A stretch of 45,295 nt of DNA from a virus: IMG/VR virus record IMGVR_UViG_3300017991_000026, positions 1-45,295 of that record, one strand, 5' to 3'. The notes beneath the pieces are model-generated. The model did not search any database. It was not told the origin of the DNA and saw only the letters and a list, made by a program, of their open reading frames with translations. Every line of letters begins with the position of its first letter. Within the stretch, counting starts at the first letter, position 1. The translations under genes and the position numbers were made by a program. Of the stretch, positions 1-6,502 are shown one piece after another.

Positions 1-24
1 CTTTGCCTTATGATTTGTTGAATA

Positions 25-37
25 AAATCAATGATTT
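25..37. promoter_or_regulatory. 13-bp palindrome upstream of promoter P1
   Basis: AAATCA-A-TGATTT is a perfect 6+1+6 dyad that ends 19 bp before the -35 box of P1. The surrounding 20 bp (21-40) recur in inverted orientation with 19/20 identity at 3435-3454, again just upstream of a strong promoter (P2). This suggests an operator or upstream activator site shared by the two early promoters. No binding protein is identified. Confidence 0.55.
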
Positions 38-56
38 ATGAGGGTGAAATAATGTG

Positions 57-85
57 TTGACAACAAAATAACATTATGATAGAAT
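57..85 (+). promoter_or_regulatory. Promoter P1 (sigma70-like, early operon)
   Basis: TTGACA at 57-62 and TAGAAT at 80-85 are separated by 17 bp, an optimal host sigma70 promoter. Transcription would begin near base 92, about 30 bases before the first gene. A TATGAT at 75-80 lies only 12 bp from the -35 box, too close to be used with it. The same promoter appears in the right-hand terminal repeat at 45229-45257. Confidence 0.75.
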
Positions 86-122
86 TTCATCAATTGGATA
101 TGGATTTAACCATTAATAAAAA

Positions 123-332
123 ATGAGAGTGGATAAATCTGAACGGCCATGTCGGTACGTGGTAGGCGGCCAGAATAACGTGATTGAGGTACTGAGACGT
201 TTAATAGATGTTAACAGCGAGACAGAATTTAACCGCTCTTGGGCTGAGGGATATGTGAGCGCCTTAGCGGATAACAGCATGATCAAAGAAAGCGAATTTG
301 ACCAGTTAATTTGGTTTATCAAAAAATTGTAA
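123..332 (+). CDS. Hypothetical early protein, 69 aa
   Basis: This is the first gene after promoter P1, with a leader of about 30 nt. The product is soluble, mixed in charge, with no membrane segment and no family I recognise. The middle (about residues 17-60) is predicted helical. No clear Shine-Dalgarno precedes the ATG, so initiation is weak or leader-dependent. A downstream start would remove most of the protein. Its stop codon lies inside the first copy of the 13-bp palindrome (327-339). Position suggests an early host-takeover protein, but that is inference only. Confidence 0.55.
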   Translation: MRVDKSERPCRYVVGGQNNVIEVLRRLIDVNSETEFNRSWAEGYVSALADNSMIKESEFDQLIWFIKKL

Positions 333-339
333 TTTACAA
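327..339. repeat. Dispersed palindrome, copy 1 (perfect)
   Basis: TTGTAATTTACAA, part of a perfect 17-bp dyad at 325-341. The stop codon of the 123-332 gene (TAA, 330-332) lies within it. The next gene starts at 409. Confidence 0.9.
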
Positions 340-408
340 TTAACGGGATCTGATTTTCTAAACGACCAACGGGAATCAGATCAAGAGTAATTAAAAAGGG
401 GAGGGATT

Positions 409-759
409 ATGGACGGAAACAGAATTAAGATCTATCGGCAAGAAATGTGTAATTTGCAAGAGGCAATCAAGGAAGCCAACGAGGCAATTTGTTGCCTTGA
501 CATTAAGATCAACCGCCTGAAGGATTGGCGGAACGAGTTGAAGGAAGCTTATGGGGTAGTGGATCAGAGACTATTCGACTTAGAAGTCGGAATTACCCAA
601 GTCAAGGCAAAAAGGGAGAAAAAGCCGGCGGAAAAGAAACCAGTCGACCAAGTTCAGAAAGTTATAAAGGGCTTGGATGATTTAGACAAAGAAAGATTAG
701 CTGGGCTGATTGCTCTTCTGCAGGAAAAGGCTAATCGGAAAGGAGAAAAAAATGACTGA
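409..759 (+). CDS. Small coiled-coil protein with conserved C-terminal helix motif, 116 aa
   Basis: A good Shine-Dalgarno (GGGGAGGG) precedes the ATG. Residues about 5-65 have the heptad pattern of a coiled coil. A Lys/Pro-rich linker (about 68-80) leads to a final helix containing LDKERLAGLIALLQEKA. That tail closely matches the C terminus of the proteins at 3704-4132, and more loosely those at 9405-9677 and 43615-43971, suggesting a shared docking or oligomerisation motif. No enzyme family was recognised. It follows palindrome copy 1, and its last codons overlap the next small gene. Confidence 0.8.
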   Translation: MDGNRIKIYRQEMCNLQEAIKEANEAICCLDIKINRLKDWRNELKEAYGVVDQRLFDLEVGITQVKAKREKKPAEKKPVDQVQKVIKGLDDLDKERLAGLIALLQEKANRKGEKND

Positions 760-838
760 TGAAATCTTACGTGGAATAATCTGGTTGGCTATCGTTGCCT
801 ATATCACCATGGGTACAATTATTAATATAATGATTTAG
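752..838 (+). CDS. 28-aa single-pass membrane peptide
   Basis: The start overlaps the end of the upstream gene by 8 nt (ATGACTGA), with GGAAAGGAG in front. The peptide is MTDEILRG followed by about 18 hydrophobic residues to the C terminus, so it is almost entirely one transmembrane helix with a short charged N terminus. This small a reading frame would be easy to miss. The ribosome site, coupling and position directly before the next ribosome site support it. Function unknown; a membrane-active early peptide is possible. Confidence 0.6.
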   Translation: MTDEILRGIIWLAIVAYITMGTIINIMI

Positions 839-849
839 AGGAGGAAAAA

Positions 850-1056
850 ATGACTAGAATCTGCCCACATACCGGAAAAGTCGTAGGTTTTGAAACGGCT
901 AAGTCTATAGCCGATCATATTGAGACTATCCGTCCGAGAAGGGTAAAGGATTGGCCCAAAAGTCGCCAGAAGAATTTGTTCTGGAACCACGTCAGTGGAG
1001 AAAAGGAACCTTATCTTGATTGGCTCAAAAAATGCCAGAAAAGGGCTGAAATTTAA
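850..1056 (+). CDS. Hypothetical basic Trp-rich protein, 68 aa
   Basis: AGAGGAGG sits 7 bp before the ATG. The product is basic with several Trp residues and a CPHTG start, and has no membrane segment. Its size and charge suggest a nucleic-acid or host-protein binding early product, but no family is recognised. Palindrome copy 2 begins 3 bp after its stop. Confidence 0.7.
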   Translation: MTRICPHTGKVVGFETAKSIADHIETIRPRRVKDWPKSRQKNLFWNHVSGEKEPYLDWLKKCQKRAEI

Positions 1057-1058
1057 AC

Positions 1059-1071
1059 TTGTAAATTACAA
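1059..1071. repeat. Dispersed palindrome, copy 2 (perfect)
   Basis: TTGTAAATTACAA, 3 bp after the stop at 1056 and 21 bp before the ATG at 1092. Confidence 0.9.
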
Positions 1072-1091
1072 CACACGAAAGGAGAAAGAGA

Positions 1092-1301
1092 ATGTACAAA
1101 TTGAGGAAATCTAAAGAAATTAGAGGAGAAGCAGATGTCGCTATCAGAGCTGACATGGAGTATGGAACAGTTGTCGAAATTAAGTTAGGCCGATCCGATC
1201 TGGTTTTAAGATTAGGGATAAAGCCTGACTATATTGACAACTGCGAAATTATTGAATATTCAATTGAAAAACTCTACGAGGAGGAAAATGATCATGGATA
1301 G
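1092..1301 (+). CDS. Hypothetical protein, 69 aa
   Basis: AAAGGAG lies 7-8 bp upstream of the ATG. It opens a run of tightly overlapping genes (1092-3404) in which each start lies inside or next to the previous stop, so the block is almost certainly one translationally coupled transcript. The protein mixes beta and helix and ends in an acidic stretch. No cysteine pairs, membrane segment or known family were seen. Confidence 0.7.
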   Translation: MYKLRKSKEIRGEADVAIRADMEYGTVVEIKLGRSDLVLRLGIKPDYIDNCEIIEYSIEKLYEEENDHG

Positions 1302-1512
1302 AGAGATTTTAGATGAACTCATGGGCTATCCACATGAGAAGCCCAAAGAGGTTGACTTGGGCATGAGAGTAAAAATTCTTTGCCCATTCTGTGCGAGTAC
1401 TCTCAATTGTTTCGTTCATTGTCGATACGGATCTGTTGTTGAACTCGGGGTTTATCCCTGCACAAATCCTAACTGTAAACTGAACAAGGAAAAAAAAGAT
1501 GAGAGACATTGA
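1294..1512 (+). CDS. Small zinc-ribbon-like protein, 72 aa
   Basis: GAGGAGG at 1278-1284 gives ideal spacing to the ATG at 1294. An in-frame ATG at 1288 is possible but lies only 3 nt from it. The product has CPFC, a CFVHC segment and CTNPNC, i.e. spaced cysteine pairs typical of a zinc ribbon. The C terminus is Lys-rich. It overlaps both neighbours. Probably a metal-stabilised DNA- or protein-binding module; the target is unknown. Confidence 0.72.
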   Translation: MDREILDELMGYPHEKPKEVDLGMRVKILCPFCASTLNCFVHCRYGSVVELGVYPCTNPNCKLNKEKKDERH

Positions 1513-1864
1513 GTTGAAGGGAAAATATATCCCTACAGGCCACGTACGAACATCAGGATTCTGTTCGTCCCGATGGTACTGGGAAGTACTAAAGACTGAT
1601 GATGAGGGAATAACAGTGAAACTCTTTGATGCTGCATATGCTGAGCCCGAACGTATGTCTTATCGAAAAATAGACGAATTAATCATTTGCTACGGACTCT
1701 GGGATAAAGTTGGAATGGCCGATTTCGTCCGAGCCGATGATCCTGCACTCCAATGGATTAAGTACGCCCATTCTTACCCAGAAGAGGCAGGCCGGAGGAT
1801 TTATAAACTCCAGCGTGAACTGGAAAGAGAAAGGGAGAGAAATAATGGCTCGAAACTCAAGTGA
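1499..1864 (+). CDS. Hypothetical protein, 121 aa
   Basis: AAGGA precedes the ATG, which lies inside the end of the zinc-ribbon gene. The protein is mostly beta with conserved-looking aromatic residues in the first 60 positions. It ends in a highly charged helix (RELERERERNNG). No catalytic motif is recognised. It is coupled to both neighbours. Confidence 0.7.
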   Translation: MRDIELKGKYIPTGHVRTSGFCSSRWYWEVLKTDDEGITVKLFDAAYAEPERMSYRKIDELIICYGLWDKVGMADFVRADDPALQWIKYAHSYPEEAGRRIYKLQRELERERERNNGSKLK

Positions 1865-2006
1865 TTGGCAATTTATTGGTAAATGCGCCCACTGTAATTG
1901 TGCTATCTGGTACGATGAGTGGGAAGATGAGTGGAGATTTAAAAATGCAGATCCAGATTGTAAGCATTTTCATCCGGAACTGAGAGAGGAAGAGGAGGAA
2001 GAATAA
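1845..2006 (+). CDS. Small Cys/His protein, 53 aa
   Basis: The ATG at 1845 follows AAGGGAG. A longer frame opening at 1710 lies wholly inside the upstream gene and was not chosen. The product contains CAHCNC early and CKHFH later, a potential zinc site, followed by a run of Glu residues at the C terminus. It is one of several tiny metal-binding proteins in this operon. Function unknown. Confidence 0.65.
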   Translation: MARNSSDWQFIGKCAHCNCAIWYDEWEDEWRFKNADPDCKHFHPELREEEEEE

Positions 2007-2182
2007 TGCCAATGACATCAACCGAGGCAATTGAAACATATAAAACGTCTCCGACTTTTGCTTCCTTAGTTAAATCTTTTCAGGAAATTCTTGATAAGGG
2101 ATACAGTTCTGACTACGTAATCAGTGCTCTGACCATAGCGTTAATTTTTAATGAAGATAAAAAAGAAAAGGAGGAAGAATGA
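2006..2182 (+). CDS. Hypothetical helical protein, 58 aa
   Basis: The start shares one base with the previous stop (TAATG), with GAGGAGGAAG as ribosome site. Translation begins MPMTSTEAIETYK and ends in DKKEKEEE. It is mainly helical with a Lys/Glu tail. At under 60 residues it is easily missed, but the coupling at both ends and the ribosome site support it. No family recognised. Confidence 0.62.
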   Translation: MPMTSTEAIETYKTSPTFASLVKSFQEILDKGYSSDYVISALTIALIFNEDKKEKEEE

Positions 2183-2367
2183 TGAACCTAAAAAGTTGCA
2201 GAGGATGTGGTGTAGTGCTAGATCATGATGTAGTTGAGTTTCCCAAAGATTGGGAAATTGGATATGATATTGACACTGCAAAGGCTTCATGGTCAAGAGA
2301 GCAAGAAAAATTTGTACCCTATGTTAATTGTCCCGTTTGCAGTGCAGAAATTCTAAAAGGAGAATAA
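2179..2367 (+). CDS. Zinc-ribbon protein, 62 aa
   Basis: Tandem ATGs at 2179 and 2182 follow AAAGGAGGAAG. CRGC near residue 8 and CPVC near residue 52 form the two halves of a four-cysteine zinc ribbon around a beta-rich middle. It resembles the many small phage zinc-ribbon proteins of unknown role. The start overlaps the previous stop. Confidence 0.75.
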   Translation: MMNLKSCRGCGVVLDHDVVEFPKDWEIGYDIDTAKASWSREQEKFVPYVNCPVCSAEILKGE

Positions 2368-2369
2368 AA

Positions 2370-2792
2370 ATGAGACGAAGCAACACCATCATGGTAAATC
2401 TTAGGGTTGACAGTCGAGATGCCGCGACAATTCTACGATTTCTTTCGGAGAAAAAGATGTATCGACCCACGAGTTTAGCCGATCTCATGCGCAAGAGCAT
2501 TGAGGGATTCTCAGATGTAGTTCGGGAGAATTTCTCTGATCTTCACGTTGAATCTGAGACAGAGGCAATTGATTTGCTCAACGCTTATGGGATTCTTAAG
2601 AGTAGGAATATTATTAAAGGGAATCTCACTCGGGGACTAAAGATGAGCGAAAACTCTGTTCTCTCCCCGATTGATTGCTCAACCCAGGCTGGGAACGGTC
2701 TCAACGATCTCCTAGAGAAGGCAGAGGCGCGGGCGAGGAAAGAAAACGCCGATCGAGATCAACTAAATAAAATGAGAGGAGAAAAATTATGA
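2370..2792 (+). CDS. Putative small DNA-binding protein, ribbon-helix-helix-like N terminus, 140 aa
   Basis: The ATG at 2370 follows AAAAGGAG. An in-frame opening at 2328 lies inside the previous gene and lacks a ribosome site. Residues about 7-45 run as a short strand (MVNLRVD) followed by two helices, resembling ribbon-helix-helix repressors. The rest is charged and helical with a central loop. If that fold is right, it is one of three candidate binders for the dispersed palindrome, with the ParB-like protein and the HTH protein at 17026. Low certainty on fold. Confidence 0.55.
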   Translation: MRRSNTIMVNLRVDSRDAATILRFLSEKKMYRPTSLADLMRKSIEGFSDVVRENFSDLHVESETEAIDLLNAYGILKSRNIIKGNLTRGLKMSENSVLSPIDCSTQAGNGLNDLLEKAEARARKENADRDQLNKMRGEKL

Positions 2793-2986
2793 GTTTAAAA
2801 GAATTTCAGGAAGATATGGCCAGGGAATTTTTTGGCATGACAACGAAAGAGGCTAAAGAATCTGGCCATTGTATTAAGTGTCGCCAATTAGCGCTTCCAA
2901 ATTGTTACTCTGAGGCCGGGAGAAAAGAATATAAGATCTCCGGTTTGTGCGAAAAATGTTTTGATGAAATTACGAGAGGAGAATAA
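2789..2986 (+). CDS. Small zinc-binding protein, 65 aa
   Basis: Start and previous stop overlap by 4 nt (ATGA), with AGAGGAG in front. Cysteine pairs CIKC and CEKC flank about 25 residues that contain one more Cys, consistent with a treble-clef or zinc-ribbon fold. The N-terminal 25 residues are helical. Function unknown. Confidence 0.72.
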   Translation: MSLKEFQEDMAREFFGMTTKEAKESGHCIKCRQLALPNCYSEAGRKEYKISGLCEKCFDEITRGE

Positions 2987-2988
2987 AA

Positions 2989-3210
2989 ATGGCTGCGTTT
3001 AGAGGAACTGTCCAGGGGAATCGCGGCGAAGTGTCAAGACTTGGTACTAAGAAGTCTGGAATTACTGCAAGAATTAATGGCCACAAAATAGTGTGCAAGG
3101 TTGAGATGAACTTGAATTCTGAAGGCTTAGAGCAAGTAACAATTACTCTGTACGGTCACAGAATTATCGCAGAGGAAATAGTGAAAACTGAAATGGAAAA
3201 AGGAGAATAA
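2989..3210 (+). CDS. Conserved-type phage protein (VQGxRGExSRLG), 73 aa
   Basis: AGAGGAG precedes the ATG. The N terminus FRGTVQGNRGEVSRLGTKKS is the signature of a widespread small phage protein family of unknown function. The rest is an all-beta segment, so a small beta-barrel is likely. It lies between short zinc-binding and acidic proteins in a coupled early operon. The family likeness is from memory of similar sequences. Confidence 0.72.
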   Translation: MAAFRGTVQGNRGEVSRLGTKKSGITARINGHKIVCKVEMNLNSEGLEQVTITLYGHRIIAEEIVKTEMEKGE

Positions 3211-3212
3211 TC

Positions 3213-3404
3213 ATGATTAAATCCATTAAGTCCGTCATCATGGCCCGAGACGATCTTACTGAAAGTGAGGCAGATGACTTAATAGCCCAGGCTCAGGAAG
3301 CCTTTGACTATTACGTCTCTAATAGTGATCTCGATTCGGCTCAGAACGTCTGTATGGAGTTCTTTGGCCTGGAGCCGGACTATTTAGATGAATTTATGTT
3401 CTAA
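3213..3404 (+). CDS. Acidic conserved-type phage protein, 63 aa
   Basis: AAAAGGAG lies 7-8 bp before the ATG. The protein is acidic and helical (DDLTESEADDLIAQAQEAF) and ends FGLEPDYLDEF, a layout found in many small phage proteins of unknown role. It is the last gene of the early block. A 299-bp non-coding interval with promoter P2 and a leader RNA follows. Confidence 0.7.
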   Translation: MIKSIKSVIMARDDLTESEADDLIAQAQEAFDYYVSNSDLDSAQNVCMEFFGLEPDYLDEFMF

Positions 3405-3434
3405 AGAGGAAATTGTTGCATTGCACAAAAATCC

Positions 3435-3454
3435 CATAAACCATTGATTTTATT
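3435..3454 (-). repeat. Inverted copy of the P1 upstream element
   Basis: The minus strand here matches bases 21-40 at 19 of 20 positions. It lies 14 bp before the -35 box of P2, while the first copy lies 16 bp before the -35 box of P1. The sequence between element and -35 box is also alike in the two promoters. This points to shared regulation or duplication of a promoter region. Confidence 0.6.
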
Positions 3455-3468
3455 GATGAAAATAATTG

Positions 3469-3496
3469 TTGACATTCAATCAAAATCATGTATAAT
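3469..3496 (+). promoter_or_regulatory. Promoter P2 (near-consensus sigma70)
   Basis: TTGACA at 3469-3474 and TATAAT at 3491-3496 are both perfect hexamers with a 16-bp spacer. Transcription would start near 3503. The first gene it serves starts at 3704, leaving a leader of about 200 nt with a long hairpin and palindrome copy 3. It is probably the strongest promoter in the window. Confidence 0.82.
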
Positions 3497-3538
3497 GAGA
3501 TCATCTTTAAATGAGAAATGATTGTTATTTTTCATCTA

Positions 3539-3607
3539 GCGCCAACGGACAGGGCCGGGAAATTAGTTGCGACTATTTCATCCTTTCATCACCCTCTGCG
3601 TTGGCGC
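3539..3607 (+). ncRNA. Structured leader RNA candidate
   Basis: GCGCCAACG (3539-3547) pairs perfectly with CGTTGGCGC (3599-3607). Inside, AGGG can pair with CCCT, and a further hairpin forms around a TGCG loop (TAGT/ACTA plus AAA/TTT with one bulged T). Together they make a rod of about 70 nt starting roughly 35 nt after the predicted P2 start. It is not a canonical tRNA and no T-run follows, so a 5' leader element fits better than a free terminated sRNA. Confidence 0.5.
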
Positions 3608-3659
3608 ACTAAATCTAAACGAAAGGAGGGGAAATTTACTGTTGTTCATTTATTGGAAG

Positions 3660-3672
3660 TTGTAATTTACAA
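3660..3672. repeat. Dispersed palindrome, copy 3 (perfect)
   Basis: TTGTAATTTACAA in the P2 leader, 32 bp before the ATG at 3704. This is one of the few copies not close to a stop codon. It is followed by TTAAC, as is copy 1. Confidence 0.9.
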
Positions 3673-3703
3673 TTAACTGTTAAAATGAAAGGAAAATGAA
3701 AAA

Positions 3704-4132
3704 ATGGCTGAAAAGAAAACTATTTACCAAAACGTCTATCTCGAAGAAGAAGCCGAGGGTCTCGAAATGATCCGTACCCGTGCTCCCAAGGCAGGAACCG
3801 AAACAGAAGAAGAAAAAACAGTCCCCGAGGCGGTCCACTACGTGTCCAAACCCAAAAACTCCAAGGAATGGGGAAAGCGGTTCGGTGAAGAATGGTGCAC
3901 GAGCGCTATGAGCGCCAAGCTTGACGTCGAGTTTCAGAACGCCGTTCGTACTGCCCTTGAGCAGGGCAAACTCGATGAGCTCAGCACCTTTTCTCAGATG
4001 GTTGCCGAAGGAAGAGTGCCCAAGATCACTGCAGATCCCGCTGCCAGGGCAATCGCCGGCGCGGACGATATGACCCCGGAACAGCTGAATGCTCTTATCG
4101 CGGCCCTTCAGGCCAAGGCCTCAGCAAAATAA
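3704..4132 (+). CDS. Probable abundant early protein with C-terminal helix motif, 142 aa
   Basis: It is the first gene behind the strongest promoter (P2), with GAAAGGAAAA before the ATG. Its base composition is visibly more GC-rich than the preceding genes, in line with high expression. The N-terminal 40 residues are acidic and probably flexible. A helical middle follows, and it ends DDMTPEQLNALIAALQAKA. That tail matches the end of the 409-759 product and resembles those of 43615-43971 and 9405-9677. No enzyme motif. A hairpin (4159-4195) follows the stop. Confidence 0.8.
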   Translation: MAEKKTIYQNVYLEEEAEGLEMIRTRAPKAGTETEEEKTVPEAVHYVSKPKNSKEWGKRFGEEWCTSAMSAKLDVEFQNAVRTALEQGKLDELSTFSQMVAEGRVPKITADPAARAIAGADDMTPEQLNALIAALQAKASAK

Positions 4133-4158
4133 AAACGGCATAATCCCTCCTGTGCCAT

Positions 4159-4195
4159 GCCCCGAATTGAGTTTCCTCCATGCTCTTTTCGGGGC
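4159..4195 (+). other. Hairpin after the 3704-4132 gene, no T-run
   Basis: GCCCCGAA (4159-4166) pairs with TTCGGGGC (4188-4195), and GAG/CTC adds inner pairs across a 2x2 internal loop. It is followed by AAAACC, so it is not a standard rho-independent terminator. An mRNA-stabilising 3' hairpin or weak attenuator is more likely. Confidence 0.6.
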
Positions 4196-4223
4196 AAAAC
4201 CATTTAATTAAAAGGATATAATA

Positions 4224-5108
4224 ATGAATAAAAGAGAAGGAATCATGCTATGTTACCCATACGAACCTAAGCGCCTTACTAAATGGGGCTTGGGTAATCT
4301 CTTCGAAGCGGTAATCGTCCAGCCCAAACTGGATGGTGATCGTTGTCGGGCTATTTGGGATAACAATAGAGTTGTTCTTCTCTCATCCGAGCAGAATGAA
4401 ATAAATTCTGTCCCACACATCATCGGTGGGCTTGATTTCTTCTATCGTTCCAGCAAAAATAAACCCGAACTTGATGGAGAACTCTATTCCCATGGACTTT
4501 CCCACCAGGAGATCCATTCAATCGTCTCCAGAACGACTAATCTCCACCCAGACCATCAGAAAATTTCCTTTTGGATCTTCGACGAAGTAGATGAGAAAAA
4601 AACTCAATTCCAACGGTTGGAAAGGGTAAACACAATTTGCTACTTAATAAATAAAAAACCCATTAAGGCTATACCTTATGAGTGGTGCGATTCCCACGAA
4701 TCAATCATTAACTCTATGAACGAAGCCATGGCCGTTGGGTTCGAAGGTGTAGTAATTCGTAATCCACTCAATTTCTACGTCCGCAAAAGATCAACTGAAA
4801 TAATGAAATTTAAACCAAAACAACGAGATATTTATCGAATAATTGACGTAGAAGAAGCCATATCTAAAGATAATGAACCCAAAGGGATTTTAGGCGCCTT
4901 CGTCGTAGTAGACGACGACGACCGAGTATTTAATGTGGGCGCCGGGTGTCTGACTCATGTTGAGAGAGAAGAATTGTGGCAAAAAAGAGAATCTCTCTTC
5001 GGAAAAGCGTTGATCGTCCAGTACCAACACATTAACCCAAGTGGCGTTCCTCGTTTCGCTCTGGCCGAACGAGAACAGCCGTATCTTTTGGAGATAAATG
5101 ATGACTGA
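4224..5108 (+). CDS. ATP-dependent DNA ligase, 294 aa
   Basis: It seals nicks during phage DNA replication and repair. The adenylation motif KLDGDR has its catalytic Lys at about residue 35. ELDGELY (about 82-88), GFEGVVIR (about 172-179) and MKFKPKQ (about 194-200) are the later nucleotidyltransferase motifs. About 90 residues forming an OB-fold follow. Length fits the short phage/bacterial ATP ligases. AAAGGA precedes the ATG at 4224; a second in-frame ATG at 4245 is possible but has a poorer site. The stop overlaps the next gene. Confidence 0.93.
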   Translation: MNKREGIMLCYPYEPKRLTKWGLGNLFEAVIVQPKLDGDRCRAIWDNNRVVLLSSEQNEINSVPHIIGGLDFFYRSSKNKPELDGELYSHGLSHQEIHSIVSRTTNLHPDHQKISFWIFDEVDEKKTQFQRLERVNTICYLINKKPIKAIPYEWCDSHESIINSMNEAMAVGFEGVVIRNPLNFYVRKRSTEIMKFKPKQRDIYRIIDVEEAISKDNEPKGILGAFVVVDDDDRVFNVGAGCLTHVEREELWQKRESLFGKALIVQYQHINPSGVPRFALAEREQPYLLEINDD

Positions 5109-5298
5109 TCGCGCCCTTTGCACGAATAAATACTGCCCCAGTCGTGACAAGTGCTTCTTTCATTGGTCAAATTGGGGCAACCTCACCACGAAAACTCAAT
5201 CTTATTTCGACCCTGGATTTGATAGTGAAACTGAAAAGTGTGGATATTTTTCCAACAAAAATATAACTGAATCAGATGAAGAGAGGGGAATTCTATGA
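5098..5298 (+). CDS. Small Cys-rich protein, 66 aa
   Basis: Tandem ATGs at 5098 and 5101 follow TTGGAG inside the ligase gene end. Cysteines occur as C-x4-C-x5-C with a fourth about 27 residues later, a likely metal site. The same loose order (close trio, distant fourth) appears in the products at 15294 and 44023. Function unknown; position between ligase and nuclease suggests an accessory role in DNA metabolism. Confidence 0.65.
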   Translation: MMTDRALCTNKYCPSRDKCFFHWSNWGNLTTKTQSYFDPGFDSETEKCGYFSNKNITESDEERGIL

Positions 5299-5468
5299 AA
5301 TGGAAAGTAATGGACACTGACGCGTTTTATTGTGTTGACGCTGATGACGAAGAAGAGGCTTGCAGAGAAGTTGCGTGTAGGATTATTCTGAAACTAAAAA
5401 AACAAATCGCGGACAGAACAATAAGTGATTATTTTATCGCTTGGAAGGACGAAGAGTGTGAAGAATGA
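5295..5468 (+). CDS. Hypothetical acidic protein, 57 aa
   Basis: The ATG overlaps the previous stop (ATGA), with GAGAGGGG upstream. It starts MKWKVMDTDAFYC, has a strongly acidic DADDEEEA segment, a basic helix, and an acidic end. It overlaps the next gene by 4 nt. No known family; included because of coupling at both ends. Confidence 0.6.
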   Translation: MKWKVMDTDAFYCVDADDEEEACREVACRIILKLKKQIADRTISDYFIAWKDEECEE

Positions 5469-6469
5469 TTGAAAATTTATCGTTCAATTTCGACATCTCC
5501 CCAGACGTAAACGTAATCGACTCCACGAAATATAAATCCTATATCTCGTGCGAGCGAATGTTCTTTTATGAATACGTTCTAGGCTGGCAACCACAGGGCT
5601 CCTCGATCCATCTGGACTTCGGAACCGCAATGCACAAAGCCTATGAGGTTTTCTGGACAGAAGGCTACGGGGAGATTAAGAACGCTTATCAAGCATTCAT
5701 GGATTCCTTCACCAAAAAGTTCCCCGATTCTGATGAGTGGGAACTTTATCACCCGAAAACACCTTCTCGCGCTCTTATGGCCCTGATCGCCTACTCATAT
5801 TATTATGAGTCAATTGATTCCCAGTACACAGTGGCCCACTGGGATAATCAACCGCTAATTGAAATCGGAGGGAAAATAACCCTAACCGAATCCACCGATC
5901 TTGCGTTTAAAATGGACGTGGTACTAGAAGACTCTTCTGGCCACATCAGAGCAAGGGATCTGAAAACTGGCGCTCCGTTTCGAAATTGGCAAAACCAATT
6001 TGATCTGGCTCCACAGAGTGGAAGTTACTCCCACGTACTATTCTGCACTAACCCTCCAGAAGTAGTCGAGGGTGTGGAGTATGATGGACTGCTGTTTAAA
6101 AAAACTGTCCCGGCAAAAACTCCAACCCATCCAGAGGACTGTCTCCGGCACTTCGAGTTCGTGCGCCACTTGGTGCACTATTCTCGAGAGCAGATGAACC
6201 TTTGGTACCATAAAATGGTTACTCGTTTAAACATGATGAGAGAGGATTTCGAGATTCTTTCTAATGAAAGTGAAAGATCTCCATTCATGACATCTTTCCC
6301 GATGAGGGAGAAGGACTGTCATTCCTTCTATGGCCGGGAATGTATGTGGAAGGACTTTTGTGCCAATTGGATGAACCCATTAAAGCATGTCTCAGAACCC
6401 CCGATTGGCTTCGAAGTTCGCCACTGGAATCCATTGACTGAAGATATTCGAGTAAGATTAACCATATAA
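5465..6469 (+). CDS. Cas4/AddB-like PD-(D/E)XK nuclease with Fe-S cluster motif, 334 aa
   Basis: This is a RecB-family exonuclease likely acting in phage recombination or replication. The core has MDVV with Asp at about 151 and DLK (D165, K167) as the metal and catalytic residues. One Cys near the N terminus (C29) and three near the C terminus (C285, C293, C299) reproduce the four-cysteine iron-sulfur staple of Cas4 and AddB. It starts with an ATGA overlap. The RecA-like ATPase and ssDNA-binding protein downstream complete a recombination set. No Cas1/Cas2 or CRISPR array is present, so a CRISPR role is unlikely. Confidence 0.87.
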   Translation: MIENLSFNFDISPDVNVIDSTKYKSYISCERMFFYEYVLGWQPQGSSIHLDFGTAMHKAYEVFWTEGYGEIKNAYQAFMDSFTKKFPDSDEWELYHPKTPSRALMALIAYSYYYESIDSQYTVAHWDNQPLIEIGGKITLTESTDLAFKMDVVLEDSSGHIRARDLKTGAPFRNWQNQFDLAPQSGSYSHVLFCTNPPEVVEGVEYDGLLFKKTVPAKTPTHPEDCLRHFEFVRHLVHYSREQMNLWYHKMVTRLNMMREDFEILSNESERSPFMTSFPMREKDCHSFYGRECMWKDFCANWMNPLKHVSEPPIGFEVRHWNPLTEDIRVRLTI

Positions 6470-6470
6470 A

Positions 6471-6483
6471 TTGTAATTTACAA
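6471..6483. repeat. Dispersed palindrome, copy 4 (perfect)
   Basis: TTGTAATTTACAA 2 bp after the stop at 6469, within a perfect 17-bp dyad (6469-6485). The next ribosome site (AAGGAGGG) follows at once. Confidence 0.9.
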
Positions 6484-6502
6484 TTCAAAAAGGAGGGAAA
6501 CT

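Larger units (their letters stand above)
1..123. repeat. Left copy of 123-bp terminal direct repeat
   Basis: Bases 1-123 are identical to 45173-45295. An exact repeat at both ends fits a circular or circularly permuted genome whose assembly overlaps itself by one k-mer length. It could instead be a true short terminal repeat. It contains promoter P1 and the upstream palindrome, so the ends fall inside a regulatory region rather than inside a gene. Confidence 0.95.

Noticed and set aside
327-339. Dispersed palindrome as intrinsic terminator
   Set aside because: The RNA stem would be at most six A/U-rich pairs with almost no loop and no following U-run, so it is too weak to terminate. A DNA site is more likely.
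325-341. Dispersed palindrome as bidirectional -10 box (TACAAT)
   Set aside because: Only copies followed by T contain TACAAT, and no consistent -35 box is found at the right distance.
3539-3607. tRNA-like reading of the P2 leader
   Set aside because: The closing stem is 9 bp and the inside lacks D, anticodon and T arms, so a leader structure is favoured.
5465-6469. CRISPR-associated role for the Cas4-like nuclease
   Set aside because: No Cas1, Cas2, effector or repeat-spacer array was seen. Such nucleases are common in phage recombination modules.
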